Below are positions 27,443 through 36,734 of a DNA stretch of 64,000 nucleotides, piece by piece. Position 1 is the first letter of the stretch, and the number at the start of each line of letters is the position of its first letter. Under the pieces are notes generated by a model. That model was not told where the DNA came from and did no database searches. It saw only the letters and a program-made list of their open reading frames with translations. The position numbers were made by a program, and so were the translations under genes. This stretch comes from Cryobacterium roopkundense (GTDB taxonomy: Bacteria > Actinomycetota > Actinomycetes > Actinomycetales > Microbacteriaceae). The stretch covers positions 806,001-870,000 of the forward strand of contig NZ_JACHBQ010000001.1 of assembly GCF_014200405.1 (NCBI RefSeq), in the 5' to 3' direction.

Positions 27443-30328
27443 GTGGCTGCGAAACCACGCGTACACGAGATCGCAAGCGAGCTCGGAGTCGACAGCAAGG
27501 TTGCCCTTGCAAAATTGAAAGAGATGGGCGAGTTCGTCAAGGGACCGTCCAGTAGCGTCGAGCCCCCGGTTGCCAGGCGGCTTCGTGCTGCCCTGGAAGC
27601 CGAGAGCGCGAGCGCCAAGGCCGCTAACCCGGCCGCCGCAGCGGCATCCGCTACGACAACCACAGCCCCGGCTCCCGGCCCGCGCCCGAGCACGGGCATC
27701 AAGCCTGGTGCCATGAAGCCTGGCGTCAAGCCTGGTGCGCGGCCTACCCCTGGGCAGCCCGCCGCTCAGCAGGTCGCCACCGCTTCCGAGCCGGCTGAGG
27801 CTGCCGAGGCTGCTCCGGTTCCCGTGGCCCCGCTGACCGTAGCGGAGCGTCAGGCGCAGGCGGCAGAGAAGGCCGCCGCAGCAGAAAAGGCAGCCGCAGC
27901 CGAGAAGGCAGCGGATGTCACCGAGGCAACCGACGGTACCGTCGCACCCGCCGCGAAGACCACGGGTGGTTCAGCCACTCCGGTCAAGCCGGGCATGCCC
28001 CGTCCGGGAGCGGCACGTCCGGGTAACAACCCGTTTGCCAGCAACCAGGGCATGGGCCAGCGTCCCGCCCAGCCGCCGCGTCCGGGTAATAACCCGTTCG
28101 CCAGCGCGCAGGGCATGGGCCAGCGTCCAGCCACGCCGACCCCCAGCAACATTCCGCGTCCGGCGGCACCTCGTCCCGGCGCACCCCGCCCCGGCGGACC
28201 CGGCCAGGCCGCGCGCCCGACCGGTTTTGGCCAGCGTCCGGGCGCCTTCCAGCGTCCCGGCGGTGCCCCGGGTGGAGCCGGTGGCGCACGCCCCGGCTTC
28301 GCTCGCCCGGGTGGAGCACCGGCCGGCGCACCCGGCTTCGGCCCGCCCCGCCCTGCAGGTGGCGGCGCAGGTCGTGGCCGTGGACCCGGCGGTGGAACCG
28401 CCGGTGCCTTCGGTCGCGGTGGTGGCAAGAACAAGGCTCGCAAGTCGAAGCGTACGAAGAGGGCCGAGTTCGAACTGCGCGAAGCCCCGTCGCTGGGTGG
28501 CGTGAGCGTACCCCGTGGGGACGGCGGAACCGTTGTGCGACTGCGCCGTGGTGCCTCCATCACAGACTTTGCCGACAAGATTGACGCGAGCCCCGGAAAC
28601 CTCGTCACCGTGCTGTTCCACCTCGGTGAGATGGCTACGGCGACCGAGTCCCTCGATGAGGCCACGTTCGACGTACTGGGTGAAGAGCTCGGCTACAAGA
28701 TCCAGATGGTCTCTCCTGACGATGAGGATCGCGAGCTCCTGCTCGCCTTCGACATCGACATCGACCAGGAACTCGAAGACGAAACGGACGACCAGCTCGA
28801 GATTCGTCCTCCCGTCGTCACGGTCATGGGCCACGTCGATCACGGTAAGACCGCGCTGCTCGATGCGATCCGTAACGCCAAGGTTGCAGCGGGCGAAGCC
28901 GGCGGCATCACGCAGCACATCGGTGCGTACCAGGTCGTCACCGAGCACGAGGGCATCGACCGCGCCATCACGTTCATTGATACACCGGGCCACGAGGCGT
29001 TCACCGCCATGCGTGCTCGTGGTGCTCAGGTAACTGACATCGCGATCCTCGTTGTCGCAGCGGATGACGGCATCATGCCGCAGACGATTGAGGCGCTCAA
29101 CCACGCACAGGCCGCCAACGTGCCGATCGTGGTCGCAGTGAACAAGGTAGACAAGCCCGGCGCCAACCCCCAGAAGGTTCGTCAGCAGCTCACCGAGTTC
29201 GGCCTCGTCGCCGAAGAATACGGTGGAGACGTCATGTTCGTCGATGTGTCAGCGCGCAACAAGACGGGTATCCAGGAAATTCTGGACGCCGTGCTGCTCG
29301 TGGCCGACGCCGGTCTCGACATGCGCGCCAACCCCAACAAGGATGCTCGTGGTGTGGCCATCGAGGCCAAGCTCGACAAGGGCCGCGGTGCGGTTGCAAC
29401 CGTGCTCATCCAGTCGGGAACGCTGCACGTCGGAGACTCGATCGTCGCCGGAACGGCCTACGGCCGCGTTCGTGCGATGGCCGACGAGAACGGCCAAGCG
29501 GTCACCGCAGCAACCCCGTCGCGCGCCGTTCAGGTGCAGGGCCTCTCAAGCGTTCCCCGCGCCGGTGATACCTTCCTCGTCATCGAGGAAGACCGCACCG
29601 CGCGTCAGATCGCCGAGAAGCGTGAAGCCGCCGAGCGCAACGCACTGCTGGCCAAGGCCCGCAAGCGCATCAGCCTGGAAGACTTCACCCGTGCACTCGA
29701 AGAGGGCAAGGTCGAGTCGCTCAACCTCATCATCAAGGGTGACGTGTCCGGTGCCGTCGAGGCATTGGAGGAGTCGCTCCTCAAGATCGAGGTCGACGAT
29801 TCCGTTCAGCTGCGGATCATCCACCGTGGTGTCGGTGCGGTCACGGAGAGCGACGTCAACCTCGCCACCGTCGACAACGCCATCATCATCGGGTTCAACG
29901 TTCGCCCCGACACGAAGGCACGCGAACGTGCCGCCCGTGAAGGCGTCGACGTGCGCTTCTACTCCGTCATCTACTCCGCCCTCGAGGACATCGAGAATTC
30001 CCTCACCGGAATGCTCAAGCCCGAGTACGAAGAGGTCCAGAGTGGTATCGCCGAGATCCGCGAGGTCTTCAGCTCGTCCAAGTTCGGAAACGTCGCTGGT
30101 GTCATCGTTCGCTCCGGTACCATCACCCGAAACGCCAAGGCTCGCGTTATCCGCGACGGCGTCGTGGTGGGGGACAACCTGGGCATCGAGTCGCTGCGCC
30201 GCTTCAAGGACGATGTCACCGAGGTCCGCACGGACTTCGAGTGTGGTATCGGCCTGGGCAAGTTCAACGACATCCAGATCGGCGACGAGATCGAGACGAT
30301 CGAAATGAAGGAAAAGCCGCGCGTCTAA
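27443..30328 (+). CDS. infB: translation initiation factor IF-2
   Basis: This 961-residue GTPase delivers initiator tRNA to the ribosome. The IF2_N helix ([18 protein letters not shown]) is followed by a low-complexity Ala/Pro/Gly/Arg region (about 45-335). After a second IF2_N come the G domain with [16 protein letters not shown] and NKVDKP, then domains II to IV. The GTG at 27443 with AGGAG 5 nt upstream is preferred to the upstream ATG at 27419. The low-complexity region contains a near-exact tandem repeat (28018-28125) of an 18-residue unit beginning RPGNNPFAS. Confidence 0.97.
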   Translation: MAAKPRVHEIASELGVDSKVALAKLKEMGEFVKGPSSSVEPPVARRLRAALEAESASAKAANPAAAAASATTTTAPAPGPRPSTGIKPGAMKPGVKPGARPTPGQPAAQQVATASEPAEAAEAAPVPVAPLTVAERQAQAAEKAAAAEKAAAAEKAADVTEATDGTVAPAAKTTGGSATPVKPGMPRPGAARPGNNPFASNQGMGQRPAQPPRPGNNPFASAQGMGQRPATPTPSNIPRPAAPRPGAPRPGGPGQAARPTGFGQRPGAFQRPGGAPGGAGGARPGFARPGGAPAGAPGFGPPRPAGGGAGRGRGPGGGTAGAFGRGGGKNKARKSKRTKRAEFELREAPSLGGVSVPRGDGGTVVRLRRGASITDFADKIDASPGNLVTVLFHLGEMATATESLDEATFDVLGEELGYKIQMVSPDDEDRELLLAFDIDIDQELEDETDDQLEIRPPVVTVMGHVDHGKTALLDAIRNAKVAAGEAGGITQHIGAYQVVTEHEGIDRAITFIDTPGHEAFTAMRARGAQVTDIAILVVAADDGIMPQTIEALNHAQAANVPIVVAVNKVDKPGANPQKVRQQLTEFGLVAEEYGGDVMFVDVSARNKTGIQEILDAVLLVADAGLDMRANPNKDARGVAIEAKLDKGRGAVATVLIQSGTLHVGDSIVAGTAYGRVRAMADENGQAVTAATPSRAVQVQGLSSVPRAGDTFLVIEEDRTARQIAEKREAAERNALLAKARKRISLEDFTRALEEGKVESLNLIIKGDVSGAVEALEESLLKIEVDDSVQLRIIHRGVGAVTESDVNLATVDNAIIIGFNVRPDTKARERAAREGVDVRFYSVIYSALEDIENSLTGMLKPEYEEVQSGIAEIREVFSSSKFGNVAGVIVRSGTITRNAKARVIRDGVVVGDNLGIESLRRFKDDVTEVRTDFECGIGLGKFNDIQIGDEIETIEMKEKPRV
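28018..28125 (+). repeat. tandem repeat inside infB
   Basis: Two units of about 60 bp encode [19 protein letters not shown] followed by a short Pro-rich spacer. They differ mainly at third codon positions, so the repeat is old or kept by selection rather than freshly duplicated. Confidence 0.7.
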
Positions 30329-30361
30329 CTCACGCGGAATAGCTCGATAGCTTCACACTCT

Positions 30362-30404
30362 GGGTCCTTGCTCGATTGTCCACCGGGCAATCGGGCGAGG
30401 ACCC
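30362..30404 (+). promoter_or_regulatory. long RNA hairpin between infB and rbfA
   Basis: A 17-bp stem (30362-30378 with 30388-30404) and a 9-nt loop form on the transcript; its two non-Watson-Crick positions both become G-U pairs. There is no U tract after it, so it is more like a processing or stability element than a full terminator. Confidence 0.55.
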
Positions 30405-30451
30405 GCAGTACTTAAGAACCGCAGCACCAGCAATCGATAAGGGAGTAAGTC

Positions 30452-30919
30452 ATGGCAGATCCGGAACGCGCGAGAAAAATGGCGGACCGCATCAAGGTCA
30501 TCATCGCCAAGCGCCTTGAACGCGGTCTTCGTGACCCGCGCCTCGGCTTCGTGACGATCACCGACGTGAAGGTGACCGGCGACCTGCAACACGCCTCGGT
30601 CTTCTACACTGTCTACGGTTCCATCGAGGAGCGCACCGACAGTGCGGCGGCGCTCAAGGCAGCGACCGGCATGATGCGCAGCGAGGTGGGCAAGAACATC
30701 ACCGCGCGGCTGACACCGTCGATCGAGTTCATCGCCGACGGGATTCCCGAGAACGCGGCGCTGATCGATGACCTGCTCCGTGAGGCGCACGAACGCGACA
30801 CTGCGACCGATAACAGCAAGGGCACCGCAACGTACGCCGGCGATGCTGACCCGTACAAGAAGCCGCGTGAGTACGAGGAAGACGACGCCCTCGAAGACGA
30901 CGCCGAAGCTGCACGGTAG
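30452..30919 (+). CDS. rbfA: ribosome-binding factor A
   Basis: The 155-residue protein has the KH-like RbfA fold (RKMADRIKVIIAKRLERGLRDPRLGFVTITDV) and an acidic, unstructured tail (EYEEDDALEDDAEAA). RbfA helps mature the 30S subunit 16S RNA 5' end. The ATG has AAGGGAG 7 nt upstream. It ends the translation operon. Confidence 0.95.
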   Translation: MADPERARKMADRIKVIIAKRLERGLRDPRLGFVTITDVKVTGDLQHASVFYTVYGSIEERTDSAAALKAATGMMRSEVGKNITARLTPSIEFIADGIPENAALIDDLLREAHERDTATDNSKGTATYAGDADPYKKPREYEEDDALEDDAEAAR

Positions 30920-30939
30920 CTCGCGGCGCCGAGCGTCCT

Positions 30940-31000
30940 CGCGAGGGCGGGTGGATCGTCGGCTGGACTCGTTCCAGGCCACGCACCACCCGCCCTCGCG
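30940..31000. terminator. bidirectional hairpin between rbfA and mutY
   Basis: A perfect 15-bp inverted repeat (30940-30954 and 30986-31000) with a 31-nt loop lies between the convergent rbfA and mutY genes. The position suits a shared terminator, although no strong U tract follows on either strand. Confidence 0.6.
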
Positions 31001-31009
31001 TCGTTCCTG

Positions 31010-31963
31010 CTAGCCAGGAAGGGTGTACCCGCCGGACGGAGCGTTGACGGCGAGACCGTCGACGATGAGGCCAGCGAGGGCTCGTTCGCGCTGGGCGGCA
31101 TCCGGCCAGAGCCCCTCGATTTCCGCAACGGTGACGGGGCGGTGCGTGGACCGGAGTTCGGCCATGATGAGACCGCGAACCTGCCGGTCACTGCCCTCGA
31201 ATTTCTTCTGCACGACCTTGCGGGGACCGTCGTACGGGGGATAGCCCCTGGCTCGCCACTGGCAGGCGTCACGAATGGGACAGTCGTCGCAACGCGGATT
31301 GCGGCTCGTGCACACGACGGCGCCCAGCTCCATCGTGGCGGCGTTGAACACGGCCGCGTCCGCGCGGTCCTGCGGAAGCAGGGCCGCCATCGCATCGAGG
31401 TCGCGCGTACGGTTCGGCGGGCCAGCCTCGCCGTTTCCGTCGACCGCGCGGGCGATCACCCGTCGGGTGTTCGTGTCGACGACCGGATGCCGATGGCCAT
31501 AGGCAAAGGCGGCCACGGCTCTGGCTGTGTAATCGCCGACGCCGGTGAGTGCCAGCAGGGTGTCGACGTCGTCGGGCACTCTGCCCCCGTGGAGGTCGAC
31601 GATCTGTACTGCGGCCGTGTGCAACCACAGGGCGCGGCGCGGATACCCGAGGCTGGCCCAGGCACGCACGGCCTCGCTCGGCGGCACTGCGGCCAGGTGC
31701 GCCGGTGTCGGCCAGCGCTCAAGCCATTCCTCCAACCGGGGGATGACTCGGGCCACGGGGGTCTGCTGCAGCATGAACTCGCTCACCAGCACACCCCAGG
31801 CCGAGAAGCCGGCACGGCGCCACGGCAGGTCCCTGGCGTGGCCGCGGAACCACTCGGTGAGGTCGCCGCTCAGGGTGCCGTCGGTGTTGGTCATCATCGT
31901 GTTCGTCGTCACCGTGTTGGTCGTCACGGCGAGGGTCGTCAATGTGGGGGCTTCAACGTTCAT
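31010..31963 (-). CDS. mutY: A/G-specific adenine DNA glycosylase
   Basis: This 317-residue base-excision enzyme removes adenine opposite 8-oxoguanine. The catalytic Glu is in SEFMLQQTPV and the Asp in VVDTNTRRVIAR, the helix-hairpin-helix is LLALTGVGDYTARAV, and the [4Fe-4S] ligands are CTSRNPRCDDCPIRDAC. It lacks the C-terminal NUDIX-like domain of E. coli MutY, as is frequent in actinobacteria. The first 27 residues contain a Thr-Asn repeat (VTTNTVTTNT) from a near-tandem DNA repeat. The ATG at 31963 has TAGGTT 7 nt upstream, but a start at the internal Met pair 22 residues later cannot be excluded. Confidence 0.93.
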   Translation of the reverse strand: MNVEAPTLTTLAVTTNTVTTNTMMTNTDGTLSGDLTEWFRGHARDLPWRRAGFSAWGVLVSEFMLQQTPVARVIPRLEEWLERWPTPAHLAAVPPSEAVRAWASLGYPRRALWLHTAAVQIVDLHGGRVPDDVDTLLALTGVGDYTARAVAAFAYGHRHPVVDTNTRRVIARAVDGNGEAGPPNRTRDLDAMAALLPQDRADAAVFNAATMELGAVVCTSRNPRCDDCPIRDACQWRARGYPPYDGPRKVVQKKFEGSDRQVRGLIMAELRSTHRPVTVAEIEGLWPDAAQRERALAGLIVDGLAVNAPSGGYTLPG

Positions 31964-31970
31964 CGGTTCT

Positions 31971-31980
31971 AACCTAGGCT
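31971..31980. promoter_or_regulatory. overlapping divergent -10 boxes of mutY and uridine kinase-like gene
   Basis: The ten bases AACCTAGGCT hold TAGGTT on the minus strand (7 nt before the mutY ATG) and TAGGCT on the plus strand (6 nt before the ATG at 31987). The two -10 boxes share bases, so the promoters should exclude each other. Confidence 0.5.
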
Positions 31981-31986
31981 CGTTTC

Positions 31987-32607
31987 ATGAGGCTTCCCTC
32001 CACACCCCGCGTCGAGTTTCTGCGCTCACTCGCGAATGAAATCCTGCACAACTACGGCCGGGGACGCACGATCGTTGCCGTCGACGGCACGGACGCGACC
32101 GGGCGTGCTCGATTTGCCGACGACCTCGGAGCCGTACTGCGCGAAGACGACGAGCGTGCGGTCTTTCGGGCGTCCCTCGACTTCTTCCAGCGTTCCTCCG
32201 CGGAGAAGAACCGTTTCGGGCCCGGCTCGGCGGAGCGAGACTATCGCTACGGCTATGACTACTCGGCCCTTCGCAGAGTGCTCCTCGAGCCCTTCCGCAT
32301 GGACGGCAGCGCGGGCTTCGTCACGGAGCACTTCGATGCCCAGAGGGACACCTGGATCGAACCGACCTGGCTGACCGCACCGGCCGATGCCATCCTCGTG
32401 CTCGACGGCAGGTTTGTACACCGCCCTGAGCTTCACGGCCTCTGGTCGTTCAGTGTCTTCCTCGAGAGCGATACCCGCGCGAGCGAGTCGCAGGCCGCAG
32501 CCGACCGCCTCTATGTCGCCGATGCGTCGCCACGGGGAAGGGCCGACGCCGTGGTCGACACGACAAATCCCGCGCTACCGAGCCGCGTTTTCTCGGACAG
32601 CTGCTAA
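31987..32607 (+). CDS. uridine kinase-like P-loop protein with degenerate Walker A
   Basis: The 206-residue protein aligns by eye with actinobacterial uridine kinase-like proteins: VAVDGTDATGRARFADDL at the P-loop, RASLDFFQ, YGYDYSALRRVLLEPFR and ILVLDGRFVHRPEL (Walker B region). The P-loop reads GTDATGRAR, where the GxxGxGK-S/T lysine is replaced by Arg and the Ser/Thr by Ala, so ATP binding may be weakened or lost. The start is ATG with a leaderless-type box. It ends 27 bp before the IS target site and is intact. The role is uncertain. Confidence 0.75.
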   Translation: MRLPSTPRVEFLRSLANEILHNYGRGRTIVAVDGTDATGRARFADDLGAVLREDDERAVFRASLDFFQRSSAEKNRFGPGSAERDYRYGYDYSALRRVLLEPFRMDGSAGFVTEHFDAQRDTWIEPTWLTAPADAILVLDGRFVHRPELHGLWSFSVFLESDTRASESQAAADRLYVADASPRGRADAVVDTTNPALPSRVFSDSC

Positions 32608-32634
32608 TCCCCGGTCTCTTCGTCGTGGCGGGGC

Positions 32635-32639
32635 CTTAG
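32635..32639 (+). repeat. target-site duplication CTTAG, left copy
   Basis: CTTAG directly abuts the left terminal repeat of the IS; an identical copy abuts the right end at 34293-34297. Confidence 0.85.
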
Positions 32640-34292
32640 CCTGAATCCACCGGTCGACCTCTGATCGGATCCTGATTTCGTTTCGGCGAGCTTTCGGAGT
32701 TTCGGGCGTGGTTGTGGTCCGGGTCTCGCGGCCCGGGTGTTCCACTGGTGCTCCTGTTGATGTCGGTGTCGGCTGGTTGGTCAGGTGGGGGCGGGTTGTT
32801 GGGGCCGGAAGTTCTTTGTGAACAGGGCCGTCCAGGGTTTCTCCCAAGGCCAGTGTTCGGGCAGGTGCAATGTCACGCGCCGCGCCGAGGTTGAGATTCG
32901 TGCGGGGACGCTGACAAGTTTCCGGCGGATCGTTGCGGTGGTCGATCGGCTGAGACCGTTTCCCGCGATCGTCGCGGCGGCGCGGGTGAGGTTAAACGCC
33001 ATGACGGCCATGACCAGCCAGGCGGCGTTGGCGGTGAATACACCGGAGGGTAGGTGCGCCAGGGCGCTGCTTTTGAGGTCGGAATTCACGAGCTCGATCG
33101 CCGCGTGGGCGCGGTGGGTTTTGTCGGCGGTGACGGTGTCGAGGGTGCTGGTGGTGAAAAAGGCGTGGAATCGGTGGGTGTCGAACAGGGTTGGCTGGTC
33201 GAGGTTTTTCTTGTTCAGTTCCGGGATCCGCCGCACGGCCAAGCGCCCGGTGATGTGCTCGCTCTTCTTGCGCGAGGTGAACGCGGTGAACGGGACCTCG
33301 GCGACTTCGGCGTTACTGATCCATGTTTTGCTGCCTTCGTCATAGATGGCGTTGGTGTATTCAATTGCGGTCCAGGCAGCGCCGGGGATCGTTCCGATCG
33401 CTCGTTTGATGGCGGGGTCCATCCGGGCAGTGACCGAAACGTCGGCGCCGGCTTTGAGGGCTGCGCTGATGGAGGCGTGCCCGTAGAACGCTGAGTCGGC
33501 ACGAAAGAGCACGCGTGCTTTTCCCGCTCCGCGGAGCCGTTTGATCGTGGCGAGGGCGTCACGGATCAGACGGGCCGCGCCGCGCGGTGATCCGCAGGCA
33601 CCGCGCCGGAGTCGCTGGCCGATGATGATCGGCGCCGATACGTCCGTCTTGACTGTCGCGAGGATCGCGTTGAGGCCGCGCACCCCGGAGTACCCGTAGC
33701 CGGAGCCTTCCTTCTGGTGGCCGTGAACTTCGATGATGGTGTCGTCGACGTCGAGGAACATGTAGCCGTCGGTGTCGTGCACGAGCAACGGAGTTTCCGC
33801 GGCCAGGCCCCGCACGAAGCGGGAAGCGACGGCGTCGAGCTGCCGGACGTGACCGAACGTGAACGCGCGCAGAAACGACCCCAACGTTGACGGCGCGTAG
33901 CAGTTGCTGAAGATTTTCCGCATGCCGCCGTGACGAAGAATGGCGAGGTCGTCGATGGAGTCCGCGCCGGCGACCATGCCGCCGACCAGAGACGTGACTT
34001 TCAGACCGGCGTTGGCGCCCTTGTCGGTGGGGACGCTCAGCCACTGATCGGCCAAGGTCGCCAACCCCGCACGGGCGGCTAATTTCATGATCGGGACCAA
34101 GCCCGCCGACGACACGAGATTCGGGTCGGTGAATGATGCAGAAACGGCGCGGTTGGTGTGGGAAACTTGCATCTACGAGATGCTCCTCTGGTTGGTAAAT
34201 CTGAACTCTTGACAAGTCCTAATTTACCTGATCAGATGGGCATTCTCGGTTTAACGCGCCGTCAGATCTCGATCCCGATCGGTGGATTCAGG
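32640..34292 (-). mobile_element. IS1380-family insertion sequence, complete
   Basis: The element is 1653 bp. Its terminal inverted repeats are 17 bp with one mismatch (32640-32656, 34276-34292), starting CCTGAATCCACCG at both ends. A 5-bp duplication CTTAG flanks it. It carries one intact transposase gene on the minus strand. The right-hand duplication contains the panE stop codon, so the flanking genes are not broken. Intact ends, target duplication and open frame suggest a recent, possibly active insertion. Confidence 0.9.
32781..34172 (-). CDS. IS1380-family transposase
   Basis: This 463-residue DDE transposase has candidate catalytic residues in LDVDDTIIEVHG (Asp), LFRADSAFYG (Asp) and RAHAAIELVNSDLK (Glu), with the family-typical MVAGADSIDDLAILRHGG near residue 70. 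It cuts and inserts the element at short target sites. AGGAG lies 11 nt before the ATG; a perfect hairpin GCATCT-ACG-AGATGC (34169-34183) covers the start codon and may limit translation. The frame is uninterrupted. Transcripts running out of panE would read into it. Confidence 0.93.
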   Translation of the reverse strand: MQVSHTNRAVSASFTDPNLVSSAGLVPIMKLAARAGLATLADQWLSVPTDKGANAGLKVTSLVGGMVAGADSIDDLAILRHGGMRKIFSNCYAPSTLGSFLRAFTFGHVRQLDAVASRFVRGLAAETPLLVHDTDGYMFLDVDDTIIEVHGHQKEGSGYGYSGVRGLNAILATVKTDVSAPIIIGQRLRRGACGSPRGAARLIRDALATIKRLRGAGKARVLFRADSAFYGHASISAALKAGADVSVTARMDPAIKRAIGTIPGAAWTAIEYTNAIYDEGSKTWISNAEVAEVPFTAFTSRKKSEHITGRLAVRRIPELNKKNLDQPTLFDTHRFHAFFTTSTLDTVTADKTHRAHAAIELVNSDLKSSALAHLPSGVFTANAAWLVMAVMAFNLTRAAATIAGNGLSRSTTATIRRKLVSVPARISTSARRVTLHLPEHWPWEKPWTALFTKNFRPQQPAPT

Positions 34293-34297
34293 CTTAG
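34293..34297 (+). repeat. target-site duplication CTTAG, right copy
   Basis: This is identical to 32635-32639. Bases 34294-34296 are the panE stop codon (TAA on the minus strand). Confidence 0.85.
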
Positions 34298-35292
34298 AGA
34301 GCAGCGAATCGGGCCAGAACTTGGGCGGGGGTGAGGTGCGTGCCGCTCGCTTCGACTTCGTGCACGAGAGCCGTGAGCAAGGCGTTGATCGGCGCCGGCA
34401 GGCCGGCGAGAGCGGCCTCGCGCACGACTGCACCGTTGAGGTAGTCGATCTCGGTGCGCTGCCCGCGGTTGAGGCTCTGCAGTGTGGAGCCGAGGTTGGG
34501 CACGCCTCCCATCCGGGCGCGCATGCGCAGGGGCAGGACCTGGCCGGCCCAGAGCGGCAGATGGGAGAACAGGCGCAGGCGTCGGTTGGAGAGCTTCTGC
34601 AGCGACCCGAAGCGCACGCCTCGCTTCACGGCACTCTGCACGGTCTCGCGCATGCTGGCCGTCAGTACGCGTCGGAGCGGCGCGCTGCCGACGACATCCT
34701 GAACGCTCAGACCCGTGATCGCGGGCAGGGCGTTGAGCATGTTGACCACGAGCTTTGTCCACTGCGCGCCAACGAAATTATCCAGTGAGCGGGTGTGAAG
34801 CGCTGGGCCGAGAATGGCCTGCCAACGCAGGGTCGTGCCGTCGACGGCACCCGTGCCGCGCCCCAGATAGCTCGGGGCGACGGTGGTTACCGTCACGTGC
34901 CCCGGTTCCGTGTAATTCGCGGCCACAATCACGAGCAGTCCGAAGCAGTCAGAGTTGGGGAGGATCCGTTCGGCGGTGCGCACTCCGTCGAGGCCGTTCT
35001 GCACGACGATCACGGGGCATCCGTTGAGCAACTCGGCATTGTCGGTAATGGCCCGCTCGGCGTCCTGGGCCTTGGTGCACACGAGCGCCAGCTCCGGAGT
35101 CTCCGTGAGTCGTTCGAGGGCGCGCGGATGCGCGTGTGAATCACCGAAACCGCCCGTCAAACGGATGCCGTCGGCCCGTATCGCGGAGAGCGCGGCACCT
35201 CTGGCGGTCACGGTGACGTCATGTCCCGCGCCCTCAAGCAGGGTCGCGAAGAGCCCGCCCAGGGCGCCCGCGCCGATCACCGCTATCCTCAC
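34294..35292 (-). CDS. panE: 2-dehydropantoate 2-reductase family protein
   Basis: The 332-residue protein resembles ketopantoate reductase, which makes pantoate for coenzyme A with NADPH. The Rossmann loop is VIGAGALGGLFA at residues 5-16, the substrate lysine is in VCTKAQDAE, and NGLDGV and QWTKLVVNMLNALPAITG match the conserved catalytic region. GTG start. Its stop codon lies in the IS target duplication, so the protein is unchanged by the insertion, but any native terminator just downstream has been moved 1.66 kb away. Other reductases of this family exist, so the symbol is probable, not certain. Confidence 0.85.
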   Translation of the reverse strand: MRIAVIGAGALGGLFATLLEGAGHDVTVTARGAALSAIRADGIRLTGGFGDSHAHPRALERLTETPELALVCTKAQDAERAITDNAELLNGCPVIVVQNGLDGVRTAERILPNSDCFGLLVIVAANYTEPGHVTVTTVAPSYLGRGTGAVDGTTLRWQAILGPALHTRSLDNFVGAQWTKLVVNMLNALPAITGLSVQDVVGSAPLRRVLTASMRETVQSAVKRGVRFGSLQKLSNRRLRLFSHLPLWAGQVLPLRMRARMGGVPNLGSTLQSLNRGQRTEIDYLNGAVVREAALAGLPAPINALLTALVHEVEASGTHLTPAQVLARFAAL

Positions 35293-35345
35293 GGCTCACA
35301 TACTACGGCCCGAGACGCTGGCCCGAGACCCACGGTCGGCGCTGG

Positions 35346-35351
35346 TAAACT
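35346..35351 (+). promoter_or_regulatory. -10 box (TAAACT) for leaderless truB
   Basis: TAAACT ends 6 nt before the GTG at 35358. Confidence 0.5.
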
Positions 35352-35357
35352 CGAAAG

Positions 35358-36302
35358 GTGACCAGCGGCCTTCTCCTCATTGACAAGGCGCAGGGCTGGA
35401 CCAGCCATGACGCCGTAGCCCGAACGCGCCGACTTGCCGGTACGCGCAAGGTCGGCCATGCCGGCACCCTCGATCCGATGGCGACGGGCCTGCTCGTGCT
35501 CGGCGTCAACAGCTCCACCCGGCTGCTCACATTCGTGGTCGGCCTCGACAAGGAATATCTGGCCACGATCCGCCTGGGCGCCGCAACGACCACTGATGAC
35601 GCTGAGGGTGAGGAAATCACCCGCTCCCCGGCCGAGGCCGTTGCCGCCATCCATGCGGAGGCGATCGCGGCGGGCATCGCCGCCCTGACCGGCGATATCA
35701 GTCAGCAGCCCAGCGCCGTGAGCGCCATCAAGGTCGACGGCAAGCGTGCCTACGCCAGGGTTCGTGCGGGCGAAGACGTGCAACTGGCCGAGCGGCCCGT
35801 CACGGTGAGTTCCTTCGAGCTTCTCTCGAGCACGTCGGTCGACGGTTTCCTCGACCTTGACGTTCGCGTCACCTGCGGGTCCGGTACGTACATTCGCGCC
35901 CTGGCACGCGACCTCGGCGCAGGACTCGGCGTGGGCGCCCACCTCACTCGCCTGCGTCGCACGCGCATCGGCCCGTTTCGCATTGAAGACGCGTGCCTGC
36001 TCGACGATCTGGATGTGGCCACCGCCATCATCTCTCCCACGGATGCCGCCACTCGCGTGCTCGACCGGCTCGACCTCAGCGCGCAGCAGGCCATCGATCT
36101 CGGTCACGGGAAGCGCATCGCGGTCACTGTGGTGCCGGGTCACAGCGGCCCCATCGCCGCCATCGCCCCGGACGGACGCCTCGTGGGACTCGTCGAGGTG
36201 CGGGGCACGACGGCCAAGTCCATCCTCAATTTTCCGGCGGACGAGCCCGCCGTTCCTGCAACGCCCGTCACGCCCGCCGACGCTTCGGGGGAGTCGGCAT
36301 GA
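35358..36302 (+). CDS. truB: tRNA pseudouridine(55) synthase
   Basis: This 314-residue enzyme makes pseudouridine 55 in the T-loop of tRNA. The catalytic Asp lies in VGHAGTLDPMATGLLVLG at about residue 40, and the RNA-binding thumb and RVTCGSGTYIRALARDLG are present. The C-terminal extension includes a short PUA-like region (VVPGHSGPIAAIAPDGRLVGLVEV). It is followed by a 4-bp overlap (ATGA) with a small membrane protein gene. The truB to ribF order is common in bacteria. Confidence 0.95.
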   Translation: MTSGLLLIDKAQGWTSHDAVARTRRLAGTRKVGHAGTLDPMATGLLVLGVNSSTRLLTFVVGLDKEYLATIRLGAATTTDDAEGEEITRSPAEAVAAIHAEAIAAGIAALTGDISQQPSAVSAIKVDGKRAYARVRAGEDVQLAERPVTVSSFELLSSTSVDGFLDLDVRVTCGSGTYIRALARDLGAGLGVGAHLTRLRRTRIGPFRIEDACLLDDLDVATAIISPTDAATRVLDRLDLSAQQAIDLGHGKRIAVTVVPGHSGPIAAIAPDGRLVGLVEVRGTTAKSILNFPADEPAVPATPVTPADASGESA

Positions 36303-36667
36303 TCGAGTGGCTCACCTGGCTGCAACTGGCCGTCGCCGTACCGGCCGGGCTGCTCTGCGTGGCCCTCGGCCTGGCCGGCCGCAAGCCGAGCGACCTCACG
36401 ATGGGAGCAACGGCGCTCGTCGAGTTGCTCCTGCTCGTGCAGCTCGTGACCGCGATAGTCGCGCCGCTCGTGGGCAACGAGCCCACCGGAAGCGTGCTCG
36501 AGTTCTACACCTACCTGATCAGCGCCATCCTCCTTCCGGTCGCCGCGGGGTTCTGGGCTCTCATCGAGCGCAGCCGCTGGAGCACGGTTATTCTGGGCGT
36601 CGCCTGCCTGTCCGTCGCCGTAATGCTTTATCGCATGCTGCAGATCTGGACGGTGCAGGGGCTATGA
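36299..36667 (+). CDS. small four-helix membrane protein between truB and ribF
   Basis: The product has 122 residues and about four membrane helices (residues 8-27, 35-57, 68-88, 96-116) with short loops and no catalytic motif. The start ATG overlaps the truB stop by 4 bp. It belongs to no family that I recognise. Its co-transcription with truB and ribF suggests a conserved but unstudied partner of this operon. Confidence 0.8.
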   Translation: MIEWLTWLQLAVAVPAGLLCVALGLAGRKPSDLTMGATALVELLLLVQLVTAIVAPLVGNEPTGSVLEFYTYLISAILLPVAAGFWALIERSRWSTVILGVACLSVAVMLYRMLQIWTVQGL

Positions 36668-36734
36668 GCCGGGCCGCGAACCGGTATCTGAAGCGGTGTC
36701 GGCGCGGCGCGGAAACTGCGATAATTACCAAGCG

